This document shows positions 59,901 to 64,000 of a stretch of DNA of 64,000 bases, in pieces (positions within the stretch are counted from its first letter, which is position 1; every line of letters begins with the position of its first letter). Origin of the DNA: Catellatospora tritici (GTDB lineage Bacteria > Actinomycetota > Actinomycetes > Mycobacteriales > Micromonosporaceae). The stretch is from NCBI RefSeq assembly GCF_019083965.1, contig NZ_JAHRCY010000038.1, positions 1-64,000 on the forward strand, given 5' to 3'. The notes under the pieces were generated by a model, which saw only the letters and a program-made list of their open reading frames with translations, was not told where the DNA came from and searched no databases. Both the position numbers and the translations under genes were made by a program.

Positions 59901-62900
59901 GACGACGAACACGCCGTATCAACCGTGACCGACGGACCCTCCAAACCCAGGGTGTACGACACCCGCCCCGTGACCAGGCTCCCACCACTGGTCGAACCAG
60001 ACTCCTCACTCAACCCGTAATCGTGATACATCACCCCGGCGAACACCCCGGTCGGCGAACCCTTCAACGAACCCGGATCAATACCCGCCCGCTCCAACGC
60101 CTCCCACGACGCCTCCAACAACAACCGCTGCTGCGGATCCATCGCCAACGCCTCATTCGGCGAGATCCCGAAGAACCCCGGATCAAACTCCGCCGCGTCA
60201 TACAAGAAACCACCGGTCAGGCCATAGGTCTTACCCGGCATCCCCGGAGTCGGGTCGAAGATCCGGTCGACGTCCCAACCACGATCGGTCGGGAACGGCG
60301 TGATCGCATCCACCCCACCCGCGACCAGCCGCCACAGGCCCTCCGGCGAGGACACCCCACCCGGGAAACGGCAAGCCATACCCACGATCGCGATCGGCTC
60401 ATCGACAGCGACGGCCGCCACGACCGGCGCCTCGTCGACCGCCGAACCCAGCAGCTCACCCTCCACGAACTCCGCCACCCGGGCCGCCGACGGGTAGTCG
60501 AAGACCAACGTCGCAGGCAACCGCAGACCGGTCACGGTGTTGAGCTGGTTGCGCAGCTCCACCGCCGACAGCGAATCGAAGCCCAACTCCTGGAACGCCC
60601 GATCCGCCTCGACCGCGTCCACCGACGCGTGACCCAGCACCGCCGCGACCTTCGCGCGTACCTCGGCCAGCACCACCCCACGCCGCTCGGCGGCAGGCAG
60701 CGCGGCCAGGCGGGACGCCCAGTCACCGGCGACACCCGACGCGGCGGCCGCACGCCGCAACGACGGACGCACCAACCCACGCAGCAGCGCCGGAACATCG
60801 TCCGGGCGGGCGGCCAAGGCTCGGGTGTCCACGCGTAGGGCGGCCACCCCGGCCCGCTCGCTGGCCACTGCCGCGTCGAACAGTCCCAGGCCGTCGTCGA
60901 CCGACAGCGCGGGCAGGCCCTGCCGGGCCATCCGGGCCAGATCCACCTCACTGAGGTACTGGCTCAACCCGGTCCCGACGTTCCAGAGTCCGTATGCGAT
61001 CGACGTCGCGACCAGGCCACTGGCGCGGCGGTGTGCGGCGAGCGCGTCGAGGAACACGTTGGCGGCGGCGTAGTTGCCCTGACCAGCCGCCAGCAGCAGA
61101 CCACCCGCCGAGGACACCAACACGAACAACTTCAGGTCCATCCGAGCCGTCAGCTCGTGCAGATACCACGCCGCGTCCGCCTTCGGGCCGAACACCACGT
61201 CCAACCGCTCCGCAGTCAGCGCCTCCACCAGGCCGTTGTCCGCGACACCAGCCGCGTGCACGACCCCACCCAGCCGTACCCCCTTCAACAACTTCGCCAC
61301 CGCGGCGCGATCCGACACGTCACACGCGGCGACCTTCACCGACGCACCAAGGCCCGTCAGCTCATCCACCAGCTCACGAGCACCCGGCGCCGCCAGCCCA
61401 CGACGGCTGGTCAACACCAGCCTGCGCACCCCGTACGCGGTGACCAGATGACGGGCCAGCAACGCACCCAGACCACCCGTGCCACCCGTCACCAGAATCG
61501 GCAGATCGGGATCGAGGGTGACGAGTTCATTCGTGGAAGTCACCGGGGCCAGGCGCGGCACCAGCAACCGGCCGTCGCGCAGGGCCAGCTCCGGCTCGCC
61601 GAGCGACGCCACGGTGCCCAGCACTGCGGCGACCTCCGCGTACGAGTCGGCGTCGAGCAGCGTGATCCGGGACGGGTGCTCCGCCTGCGCGGCACGCACC
61701 AGACCCCATACCGGGGCGGACATCAGGTTGACCTCGCGGTCGTCCGGCGTGGCGACGGCGCCTCGGGTCAGCACGACCAGATGGGACTCGGCGAACCGGG
61801 GCTCGGCCAGCCAGGCCTGCACCTCGCTCAGCACGGCGCCGGTCGCCGCGTGCATCGCGGCAGGGCCGCCAACCACAGCGTCGTCGCAGGCCAGCACGAT
61901 GACCGGCGCGTTCTCACCCGCCGCGACGAGCGCGGTGACGCTGCCGTGGGCCGATCCGAGCACGGCAGCACCCGATCCGGCGGCCACCCAGCCCTGGGCG
62001 GCACCGACCAGGGTCGGCGCGGGCAGCCAGGCGAGGTCGTACAGCGCGCCGCCCTGTCGCCGAGTCGCGGGCATGGCGGCGTCGACGTGCCGCGACACCA
62101 GCGAGCGCACCGTGGCCACCGGACTGCCGGTTGCGTCGGCGACGGTAAGCGTGATGCTGTCCGGTCCGGCGGGCGCGTTGCGTACGCGCAGCACGGTCGC
62201 GCCGACCGCGTGCAGTTCCACGCCGTTCCAGACGAACGGCAGCACGGTCTGCCCGTCGCGTCGCCCATCGTCGTCGACCAGGCCGCCGTGCATGGCGGCG
62301 TCGAACAGCGCCGGGTGCAGCCCGAACCGGGCCGCGTCAGCATGCGCCTGCTCCGGCAGCACCACCTCGGCGAACGTCTCCTCGCCCCGGCGCCACAGCG
62401 CCCGCAGGCCCTGGAAGACCGGGCCGTAGCCGTAGCCCTGCGCGCGCAGGGCATCGTACGCGTCGGTCAGGTCCACCGGCTCGGCTCCGGCCGGCGGCCA
62501 CGAGGTGAGTTCCGCCAGTGCGGAGGTGGACGTGGAGCCGGTGAGCACGCCCTCGGCGTGCAGGGTCCACCCGGTGTCGCCGTCGGCGCGCGAGTGCACC
62601 GCCACCGACCGGTCCCCCCGGACGTCTGCGGCGCCCACGGCCACCTGGATCGCGGCTCCCCCGTGCTCTGGCAGCGTCAGCGGCGACTGCATCGCCAGCT
62701 CCGCCAGCACCGCGCAGCCGACCTGCTGTCCGGCGCGCAGCGCGAGTTCGACGAAGCCGGTGCCGGGGAACAGGATCGTCTCGCCGATGCGGTGGTCGGC
62801 CAGCCACGGCTGGGCGTCGACGGACAGTCGGCCGGTCAGCACCAGCGCGCCCGAGTCGGCCAGCAGCACCGATGCGGCCAGCAGCGGGTGATCGGCGGTG

Positions 62901-64000
62901 TCCAGCCCGGCGGCGGCCACATCGGCGACCGCCCCGACCGCGTTGACCCAGTACCGTTCCCGCTGGAACGCGTACGTCGGCAGCTCGACCTGACGTCCCC
63001 CGCGCCCGGCCAGTACCGCCTGCCAGTCCACGCCGACCCCGGCGGTGAACACCCGACCGACCCCGGCCAGCAACGTGCTGTTCTCGTCCTGGTTGCGGCG
63101 CATCGTCGCCGCGACGGTCACCTCACCGTCAAGGGACTGCTGGGCCATCGCGGTCAACACGGCGTCAGGACCGACTTCCAGGAGCACCGACGCGCCCAGA
63201 CCCACCAGCGTCGTGACCGCGGCGGCGAACCGCACCGCGCCACGAACCTGACCCACCCAGTACTGCGGATCAGTGAGCTCACCAGCGGCGACCAGCTTGC
63301 CGGTCACCGTCGACACCAGCGGAATCGACGGCTCGCGGTAGGACAGCTCGGCGGCGACCTTCGCGTAGTCGGCCAGCATCGGCTCCATCAGCAGCGAGTG
63401 GAACGCGTGCGACACCCGCAACCGCGACGTCCGACGACCGTCCGCGCCCAGCTTCGCCACGACCTGCTCGACCGCAGACTCCACCCCGGACACGACCACT
63501 GCGCGCGGGCCGTTGACCGCCGCGATATCGACCCCGTCCACCAGCAGCGGCAACACCTCAGCCTCGGTCGCCTCGACCGCCACCATCACCCCACCCGTGG
63601 GCAGGGCCTGCATCAACCGGCCACGCGCCGCCACCAGCCTCGCCGCGTCGGCCAACGACCACACCCCGGCCACACAGGCGGCCGACAGCTCACCGATCGA
63701 ATGCCCGGCCAAGTACTGCGGCCTGACACCCCAGAACGCCAGCAACTCGAACAGCGCCACCTCAACCGCGAACAGACCAGCCTGCGCGAACACCGTCTGG
63801 TTCACGAGGTCTTCGTCGCCGCCCCAGATCACATCCCGGATCGGACGATCCAACCAGCGGTCCAGCTCGGCACAGACCTCGTCGAAACGCGCCGCGAACA
63901 CCGGGTAGGCGTCATACAGCTCCCGGGCCATGCCCAGCCGCTGCGCACCCTGACCCGTGAACAGGAACGCCGGGACCGCATCCGAACGGGCCGGGCCCGA
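44966..64000 (-). CDS. Type I modular PKS, four malonyl AT-DH-KR modules in view (5' end off right edge)
   Basis: The frame is open for 6345 codons to the window edge, with PAFLFTGQGAQRLGMARELY of an AT at the edge, so the gene starts beyond 64000; an internal ATG at 63931 is not the start. Order in view: AT-DH-KR-ACP, then three complete KS-AT-DH-KR-ACP modules, then a C-terminal docking region (about 45190-44969, ending LDGLNLDDTEER). All KS have DTACSSS; all AT have QTV(Y/F)AQ, GHSIGE and HAFH, the malonyl signature; all DH keep His and Asp; all ACP keep GFDSL. No ER, so each module should install one double bond, giving a polyene. Details are in the module entries. The shared TAATG with the next gene shows translational coupling. 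Confidence 0.96.
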   Translation of the reverse strand, partial: SGPARSDAVPAFLFTGQGAQRLGMARELYDAYPVFAARFDEVCAELDRWLDRPIRDVIWGGDEDLVNQTVFAQAGLFAVEVALFELLAFWGVRPQYLAGHSIGELSAACVAGVWSLADAARLVAARGRLMQALPTGGVMVAVEATEAEVLPLLVDGVDIAAVNGPRAVVVSGVESAVEQVVAKLGADGRRTSRLRVSHAFHSLLMEPMLADYAKVAAELSYREPSIPLVSTVTGKLVAAGELTDPQYWVGQVRGAVRFAAAVTTLVGLGASVLLEVGPDAVLTAMAQQSLDGEVTVAATMRRNQDENSTLLAGVGRVFTAGVGVDWQAVLAGRGGRQVELPTYAFQRERYWVNAVGAVADVAAAGLDTADHPLLAASVLLADSGALVLTGRLSVDAQPWLADHRIGETILFPGTGFVELALRAGQQVGCAVLAELAMQSPLTLPEHGGAAIQVAVGAADVRGDRSVAVHSRADGDTGWTLHAEGVLTGSTSTSALAELTSWPPAGAEPVDLTDAYDALRAQGYGYGPVFQGLRALWRRGEETFAEVVLPEQAHADAARFGLHPALFDAAMHGGLVDDDGRRDGQTVLPFVWNGVELHAVGATVLRVRNAPAGPDSITLTVADATGSPVATVRSLVSRHVDAAMPATRRQGGALYDLAWLPAPTLVGAAQGWVAAGSGAAVLGSAHGSVTALVAAGENAPVIVLACDDAVVGGPAAMHAATGAVLSEVQAWLAEPRFAESHLVVLTRGAVATPDDREVNLMSAPVWGLVRAAQAEHPSRITLLDADSYAEVAAVLGTVASLGEPELALRDGRLLVPRLAPVTSTNELVTLDPDLPILVTGGTGGLGALLARHLVTAYGVRRLVLTSRRGLAAPGARELVDELTGLGASVKVAACDVSDRAAVAKLLKGVRLGGVVHAAGVADNGLVEALTAERLDVVFGPKADAAWYLHELTARMDLKLFVLVSSAGGLLLAAGQGNYAAANVFLDALAAHRRASGLVATSIAYGLWNVGTGLSQYLSEVDLARMARQGLPALSVDDGLGLFDAAVASERAGVAALRVDTRALAARPDDVPALLRGLVRPSLRRAAAASGVAGDWASRLAALPAAERRGVVLAEVRAKVAAVLGHASVDAVEADRAFQELGFDSLSAVELRNQLNTVTGLRLPATLVFDYPSAARVAEFVEGELLGSAVDEAPVVAAVAVDEPIAIVGMACRFPGGVSSPEGLWRLVAGGVDAITPFPTDRGWDVDRIFDPTPGMPGKTYGLTGGFLYDAAEFDPGFFGISPNEALAMDPQQRLLLEASWEALERAGIDPGSLKGSPTGVFAGVMYHDYGLSEESGSTSGGSLVTGRVSYTLGLEGPSVTVDTACSSSLVAMHLAGQALRSGECSLALAGGVTVMARPDMFVYFSNQRGLAADGRCKSFSDDADGTNVSEGVGVLLLERLSDARRNGHPILAVIRGSAVNQDGASNGMTAPNGPSQRRVIRRALAAAGLRAGDVDVVEAHGTGTRLGDPIEAQALLATYGQDRDEPLWLGSIKSNIGHAQAAAGVAGVIKMVEAMRHGVMPPTLYAEQPSAQVDWTSGDVRLLTEAREWAAVGRPRRAGVSSFGLSGTNAHLIVEEAPRPSEASARTPESRPMPWVLSAKSLPALHAQAARLRDRLVGEPTPNPLDVAWSLATTRALFEHRAVVVGTTTADLSTALETLTGHGRATTAPTSAFLFTGQGAQRLGMGRELYDAYPVFASRFDEVCAELDRWLDRPIREVVWGGDEDLLNQTVYAQAGLFAVEVALFELLALWGVRPQFLAGHSIGELSAACVAGVWSLADAARLVAARGRLMQALPTGGVMVAVEATEAEVLPLLVDGVDIAAVNGPRAVVVSGVESAVEQVVAQLGADGRRTSRLRVSHAFHSLLMEPMLADYAKVAAELSYREPSMPLVSTVTGHLVTAGQVTEPQYWVDQVRAAVRFADAVTALVGLGATTLLEVGPDAVLTAMAQQSLDGEVTVAATMRRNQDENSTLLAGVGRVFTAGVGVDWQAVLAGRGGRRIELPTYAFQRERFWMLERPTEDAAAMGLESADHPLLAALVAAPDVDGAVVLTGRLSVDGHSWLADHRIGGSIVFPGTGFVELALHAGRQVDCDELAELTLQAPLVLPERGGVPVRVVVEAAALSGERQLAILSRAEHGGWQTHAEGVLLRDMADRAPSGLAEWPPQGAEPIDVSGAYELLREQGYGYGPVFQGLRAAWRRGEDVFAEVALPEQAHADAARFGLHPALFDAAMHAGLVAGDGADGPTMLPFAWNSVSVYAAGATSLRVALVRAAGGEVAMTLADAVGAPVARVASVVGRPIAAAQTAGSVPLLAVEWVPAAAVSAESVVYAGWDPAAVEVPPVVLLTCDGSTDPLIGMRVATGRVLAALQTWLADRRYEDSRLVVLTSGAVGGAGGLDLSVAPVWGLVRAAQAEHPGRITLLDAAAADRGDLARLLGAALATGEPELALRDHGLRVPRLARTPAADLPALDPDLPILVTGGTGGLGALFARHLVSAYGVRKLILTSRRGVAAPGARELVEELKSLGAWVKVSACDVSDRASMAKLLKGVRLGGVVHAAGVADNGLIGALTPERLDAVLAPKADAAWHLHELTARMDLRMFVLVSSAGGLLLAAGQGNYAAANVFLDALAAHRRANGLAATSIAYGLWNVGAGLGQYLTDVDLARIARQGVPALSAEDGLALFDAALAADGPVVGVRIDAAALRTSADGVPALLRGLVRPSLRRAAAASGVAGAWASRLAALPAAERRGVVLAEVRAKVAAVLGHASVDAVEADRAFQELGFDSLSAVELRNQLNTLTGLRLPATLVFDYPSASRVAEFVEGELLGSAVDDGPVVAAVAVDEPIAIVGMACRYPGGVSSPEELWRLVADGVDAITPFPTDRGWDMDRIFDPTPGAPGKTYGVTGGFLYDAAEFDPGFFGISPNEALAMDPQQRLLLEASWEALERAGIDPGTLKGSPTGVFAGVMNHDYGMGSDLGSTSGGSLITGRVSYTLGLEGPAVTVDTACSSSLVALHWAGQALRSGECSLALAGGVTVMSTPDMYVYFSSQRGLAADGRCKSFSDDADGTGVSEGVGVLVLERLSDARRNGHQVLAVIRGSAINQDGASNGITAPNGPSQRRVIRRALSSAGLTTTDVDVVEAHGTGTRLGDPIEAQALLATYGQGRDEPLWLGSVKSNLGHTQAAAGVAGVIKMVEAMRHGVMPPTLHAEQPSAQVDWSAGSVRLLTEAREWAVAGRPRRAGISSFGLSGTNAHVILEEAPERTPAPAVAPSAGTVLPVVLSAKTPSALRAQAGRLHARLDARPDTRLLDVAWSLATSRAVFEHRAVVTATDRDSLLAELARIAEGDLAAVGVAGGSARTVAVSAFLFTGQGAQRLGMARELYDAYPVFASRFDEVCAELDRWLDRSIRDVIWGEDEDLVHQTVYAQAGLFAVEVALFELLALWGVRPQFLAGHSIGELSAACVAGVWSLADAARLVAARGRLMQALPTGGVMVAVEATEAEVSALLVDGVDIAAVNGPRAVVVSGVESAVEQVVAQLGADGRRTSRLRVSHAFHSVLMEPMLADYAKVAAELSYHEPTTALISTVTGQPVTTGQLTDPQYWVGQVRAAVRFADAVTTLVGLGVSVLMEVGPDAVLTGMGAQCVDGDAVLFSASQRRGRSETAELLAGLARAYTRGCAVDWSAVLGGYGAQRVDLPTYAFQRERFWVNAVNAVADVTAAGLDAADHPLLGASVLLADSGALVLTGRLSVQAQPWLADHRIGDTVLFPGTGFVELALRAGQQVGCGVLAELAMQSPLTVPEHGGTAVQVAVGAADARGDRSVAVHSRADGESVWTQHADGTLSAAAPMSTGSDLVSWPPQGAEVVDLAGAYETLREHGYGYGPVFQGLRAAWRRDGETFAEVALPEQAYADAARFGLHPALFDAAMHAGIITGESGQTVLPFVWTGVELHAVGATSLRVRLVPAGGDAMTLTVADGTGQPVLTVASVLGRPVAAQRLDAARPQGALLYDVDWVGVGSAAGAAGPGWGVLGAALPGAGLRSYSDLAELDAALAAGEPTPEVLVVHGDAGDGGVLAGIRSATGGVLGALQGWLADDRYADTRLVVLTRQAVAPDPVDLAQAPVWGLVRAAQAENPGRITLLDADDLGAVAGALGAAVACGEPELTFRGGELRVPRLVPFAATAAPLALDPDLPILITGGTGGLGALLARHLVTAYGVRKLVLTSRRGPDAPGARGLVDELRSLGASTQVTACDVADRAAVAKLLQGVRLGGVVHAAGLADNGLVGALTPERLDAVFAPKADAAWHLHELTEHMDLKLFVLLSSAGGLVLAAGQGNYAAANVFLDALAEHRRARGLVATSIAYALWNVGTGLSRYLSEVDLARMARQGLPALTEAEGLHVFDAAVASSRAGVAGLRVERRGLESRSDEIPALLRGMVRPALRRAASTAAGVGGGLSAQLAGLAAAERRAAVLELVRGQVAAVLGHASVDAVEADRAFQELGFDSLSAVELRNQLNTVTGLRLPATLVFDYPSASRVAEFVEGELLGSAVDDGPVVAAVAVDEPIAIVGMACRYPGGVSSPEELWRLVAGGVDAITPFPTDRGWDMDRIFDPTPGMPGKTYGLTGGFLYDAAEFDPGFFGISPNEALAMDPQQRLLLEASWEALERAGIDPGSLKGSPTGVFAGVMYHDYGLSEESGSTSGGSLVTGRVSYTLGLEGPSVTVDTACSSSLVAMHLAGQALRSGECSLALAGGVTVMARPDMFVYFSNQRGLAADGRCKSFSDDADGTGVSEGVGVLVLERLSEARRNGHPVLAVIKGSAVNQDGASNGLTAPNGPSQRRVIRRALAAAGLSTTDVDVVEAHGTGTRLGDPIEAQALLATYGQDRDEPLWLGSVKSNLGHTQAAAGVAGVIKMVEAMRHGVMPPTLHAEQPSAQVDWSAGSVRLLTEAREWAVAGRPRRAGISSFGLSGTNAHVIIEGVAAPAAVEPEPQAHAALPLVLSARTLPALAEQAARLREHLDTRPDLRSVDIAYSLATTRAVFERRALLTGTSRDQLLAALDTLAGDEAGILSAQPKPGGAPTVAFLFTGQGAQRLGMARELYDAYPVFASRFDEVCAELDRWLDRPIRDVIWGGDEDLVHQTVYAQAGLFAVEVALFELLALWGVRPQFLAGHSIGELSAACVAGVWSQADAARLVAARGRLMQALPTGGVMVAVEATEAEVSALLVDGVDIAAVNGPRAVVVSGVESAVEQVVAQLSADGRRTSRLRVSHAFHSLLMEPMLADYAKVAAELSYREPSMPLVSTVTGHLVTAGQVTEPQYWVDQVRAAVRFADAVTALVGLGATTLLEVGPDAVLTAMAQQSLDGEVTVAATMRRNQDENSTLLAGVGRVFTAGVGVDWQAVLAGRGGRQVELPTYAFQRKRYWVNARAAAGDVAAAGLDTADHPLLGAAVLLADSDGVVLTGRLSVDAQPWLADHRIGDAILFPGTGFVELALRAGQQLDCDVLGELALRAPLILPTHGGVAVQVTVGAEDESGTRRVSVHSRPEGTGTAWTLHADGVLGGASAPVGLPEWPPTGAEEIPVEGGYDELAALGYRYGPVFQGVRALWRRGEDVFAEVALPEQAHADAARFGLHPALLDAALHSRLLAADGEGQAVLPFLWSDVAVHAVGATTLRVRIAPAGPDAVALTVADGGGEPVLSVGSLASRPVDLAALAPATSSDNVFRVDWVPVATPAAAAVSWVDWSELPEVGELPEAVVLACAGGTGGLVADAHLLAAQALAAVQRFLAEPRFAAARLIVLTTVGDVAAAAVRGLVRSAQAEQPDRIVLVETGSVPSRAELGVLLGRALAVAEPEIRGTGTELLVRRLVRAAATPAAPMPLDGGTVLVTGGTGGLGAAVARHLVTSHGVRRLLLTSRRGPDAPGAADLVAELSLLGATAAVVACDAADRQALSALLGDLPVEHPLVGVVHTAGVLDDGVVAALTPQRLDAVLAPKVDAAAHLHELTAGRDLSLFVLFSSIAGVFGNPGQANYAAANAFLDELAAHRRAVGQAAHSIAWGPWDGGGMAGGLGEAERQRMRRTGIGSFSHEQGLALLDAVIGHPEPAPVAVALDVRGLAGAGAALPPLLRALAPASRRQAAGSGDAAALKRRLLGLPAAERAEHVLELVRAQVAAVLGHASADAVAPERAFQELGFDSLSAVELRNRLNAVTGLRLPATLVFDYPSARAVAEEIEAGLLPELGDGGADADSEEQVRRVLAGIPMTRLRDAGLLQVLLELGGVRTPQALVAEVDADPVGSIDDMDAASLISMALDGLNLDDTEER
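47713..48125. repeat. AT tract nearly identical to 57904-58316 (module D versus B)
   Basis: About 410 bp with only about five to ten mismatches, offset 10,191 bp, covering the AT C-terminal half and post-AT linker. The first about 160 bp also match 63011-63170 in module A. Confidence 0.85.
49591..50100. repeat. KS tract nearly identical to 59758-60267 (module D versus B)
   Basis: About 510 bp with roughly a dozen scattered mismatches, offset 10,167 bp. Covers the KS N-terminal half including the active-site Cys. See 59758-60267. Confidence 0.85.
50162..50481. repeat. ACP-KS junction tract nearly identical to 55301-55620
   Basis: About 320 bp with about five mismatches, offset 5,139 bp, spanning the end of one ACP, the inter-module linker and the start of the next KS. 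Confidence 0.85.
50300..55372 (-). other. PKS module C: KS-AT(malonyl)-DH-KR-ACP
   Basis: KS 55372-54120, Cys 54883-54881. AT 53815-52790, Ser 53542-53540; its C-terminal part (MGAQCVDGDAVLFSASQRRG) differs sharply from the other modules. DH 52750-51900, His 52633-52631 in HRIGDTVLFP. KR 51350-50720, Tyr 50908-50906, AGLADNG. ACP 50540-50300, Ser 50407-50405. Confidence 0.9.
55301..55620. repeat. ACP-KS junction tract nearly identical to 50162-50481
   Basis: Partner of 50162-50481. Confidence 0.85.
57904..58316. repeat. AT tract nearly identical to 47713-48125 (module B versus D)
   Basis: Partner of 47713-48125. Confidence 0.85.
59758..60267. repeat. KS tract nearly identical to 49591-50100 (module B versus D)
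   Basis: Partner of 49591-50100; identical stretches over 100 bp long are visible from 59758. Confidence 0.85.
60410..64000 (-). other. PKS module A (partial): AT(malonyl)-DH-KR-ACP
   Basis: KS lies off the right edge. AT to about 62950 with Ser 63700-63698 and HAFH at 63409-63398. DH about 62895-62090: His 62794-62792 in HRIGETILFP (the usual Gly at the fifth position is Glu), Asp 62302-62300 in DAAMH. KR about 61505-60860: TGGTGGLG, Tyr 61072-61070, but AGVADNG instead of LDD (Asn 61237-61235). ACP Ser 60574-60572. Confidence 0.88.

Larger units (their letters stand above)
55440..60400 (-). other. PKS module B: KS-AT(malonyl)-DH-KR-ACP
   Basis: KS 60400-59150, Cys 59911-59909. AT 58880-57850, Ser 58600-58598. 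DH 57815-57000, His 57694-57692 in HRIGGSIVFP (canonical HxxxGxxxxP). KR 56480-55840, Tyr 56041-56039, AGVADNG with Asn at 56206-56204. ACP 55660-55440, Ser 55546-55544. Parts of KS and AT are nearly identical in DNA to module D. Confidence 0.9.

Noticed and set aside
63931..64000. ATG 63931 as the start of the large PKS
   Set aside because: It is inside an AT domain; the same frame continues in AT sequence to the window edge, so the gene begins outside.
44966..64000. Possible tandem-repeat or CRISPR-like array
   Set aside because: Repeat units are whole PKS domains at about 5-kb spacing, fully explained by module homology.

Overview
This is high-GC actinomycete DNA. Gene style points to a Micromonosporaceae-type organism (dense GC-ended codons, many secreted CBM13 hydrolases, a sugar ABC importer lacking its own ATPase, furA-katG, F420/flavin oxidoreductases, a giant modular PKS). 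The family assignment is inference; there is no rRNA or other marker to prove it. No tRNA, rRNA, CRISPR array, intact insertion sequence or origin was seen.

Layout. 1-13.5 kb is a plant polysaccharide locus: two secreted GH43 enzymes with ricin-type (CBM13) domains, a GH5 enzyme with CBM13, a secreted CBM35-type protein, a two-permease plus lipoprotein importer and a cytosolic GH42 beta-galactosidase. The set (GH43 exo-1,3-galactanase type, GH5, GH42) fits type II arabinogalactan. Two regulators serve it: a DeoR-headed, LacI-bodied hybrid near 2.7 kb and a LacI repressor at 7 kb whose two perfect operators sit in front of the importer operon. 13.8-18.0 kb holds a PIG-L/LmbE deacetylase and, divergently, a small peptide gene plus a SPASM-like radical SAM enzyme and a cobalamin-type radical SAM enzyme with an unusual CX7CX2C cluster motif, which looks like a RiPP locus. 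18.1-25.3 kb is a tightly overlapping five-gene operon: SWIM-like zinc protein, unknown 459-residue protein, vWA protein, MoxR-type AAA+ ATPase, DUF5682 protein.

25.3-38.9 kb is regulatory and stress-related: a VOC protein with a leaderless marR; two luciferase-like oxidoreductases and an NADP/F420-type reductase opposite a second marR with twin palindromic operators; furA-katG; two gene remnants; an ECF sigma factor with a membrane-anchored beta-propeller partner; a DUF4097 protein; and an MFS exporter opposite tetR.

38.9-64.0 kb is the 3' part of a type I modular PKS on the minus strand. The upstream gene enters from beyond the right edge and carries four modules in view, each malonyl AT-DH-KR-ACP (the first lacks its KS only because of the window edge). 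The last gene has KS-AT-DH-KR-ACP-TE with a methylmalonyl-type AT. The predicted chain end is a conjugated polyene acid or lactone with an alpha-methyl group. The MFS/tetR pair beside the TE probably belongs to the cluster. Long near-identical DNA tracts between modules show recent internal gene conversion.
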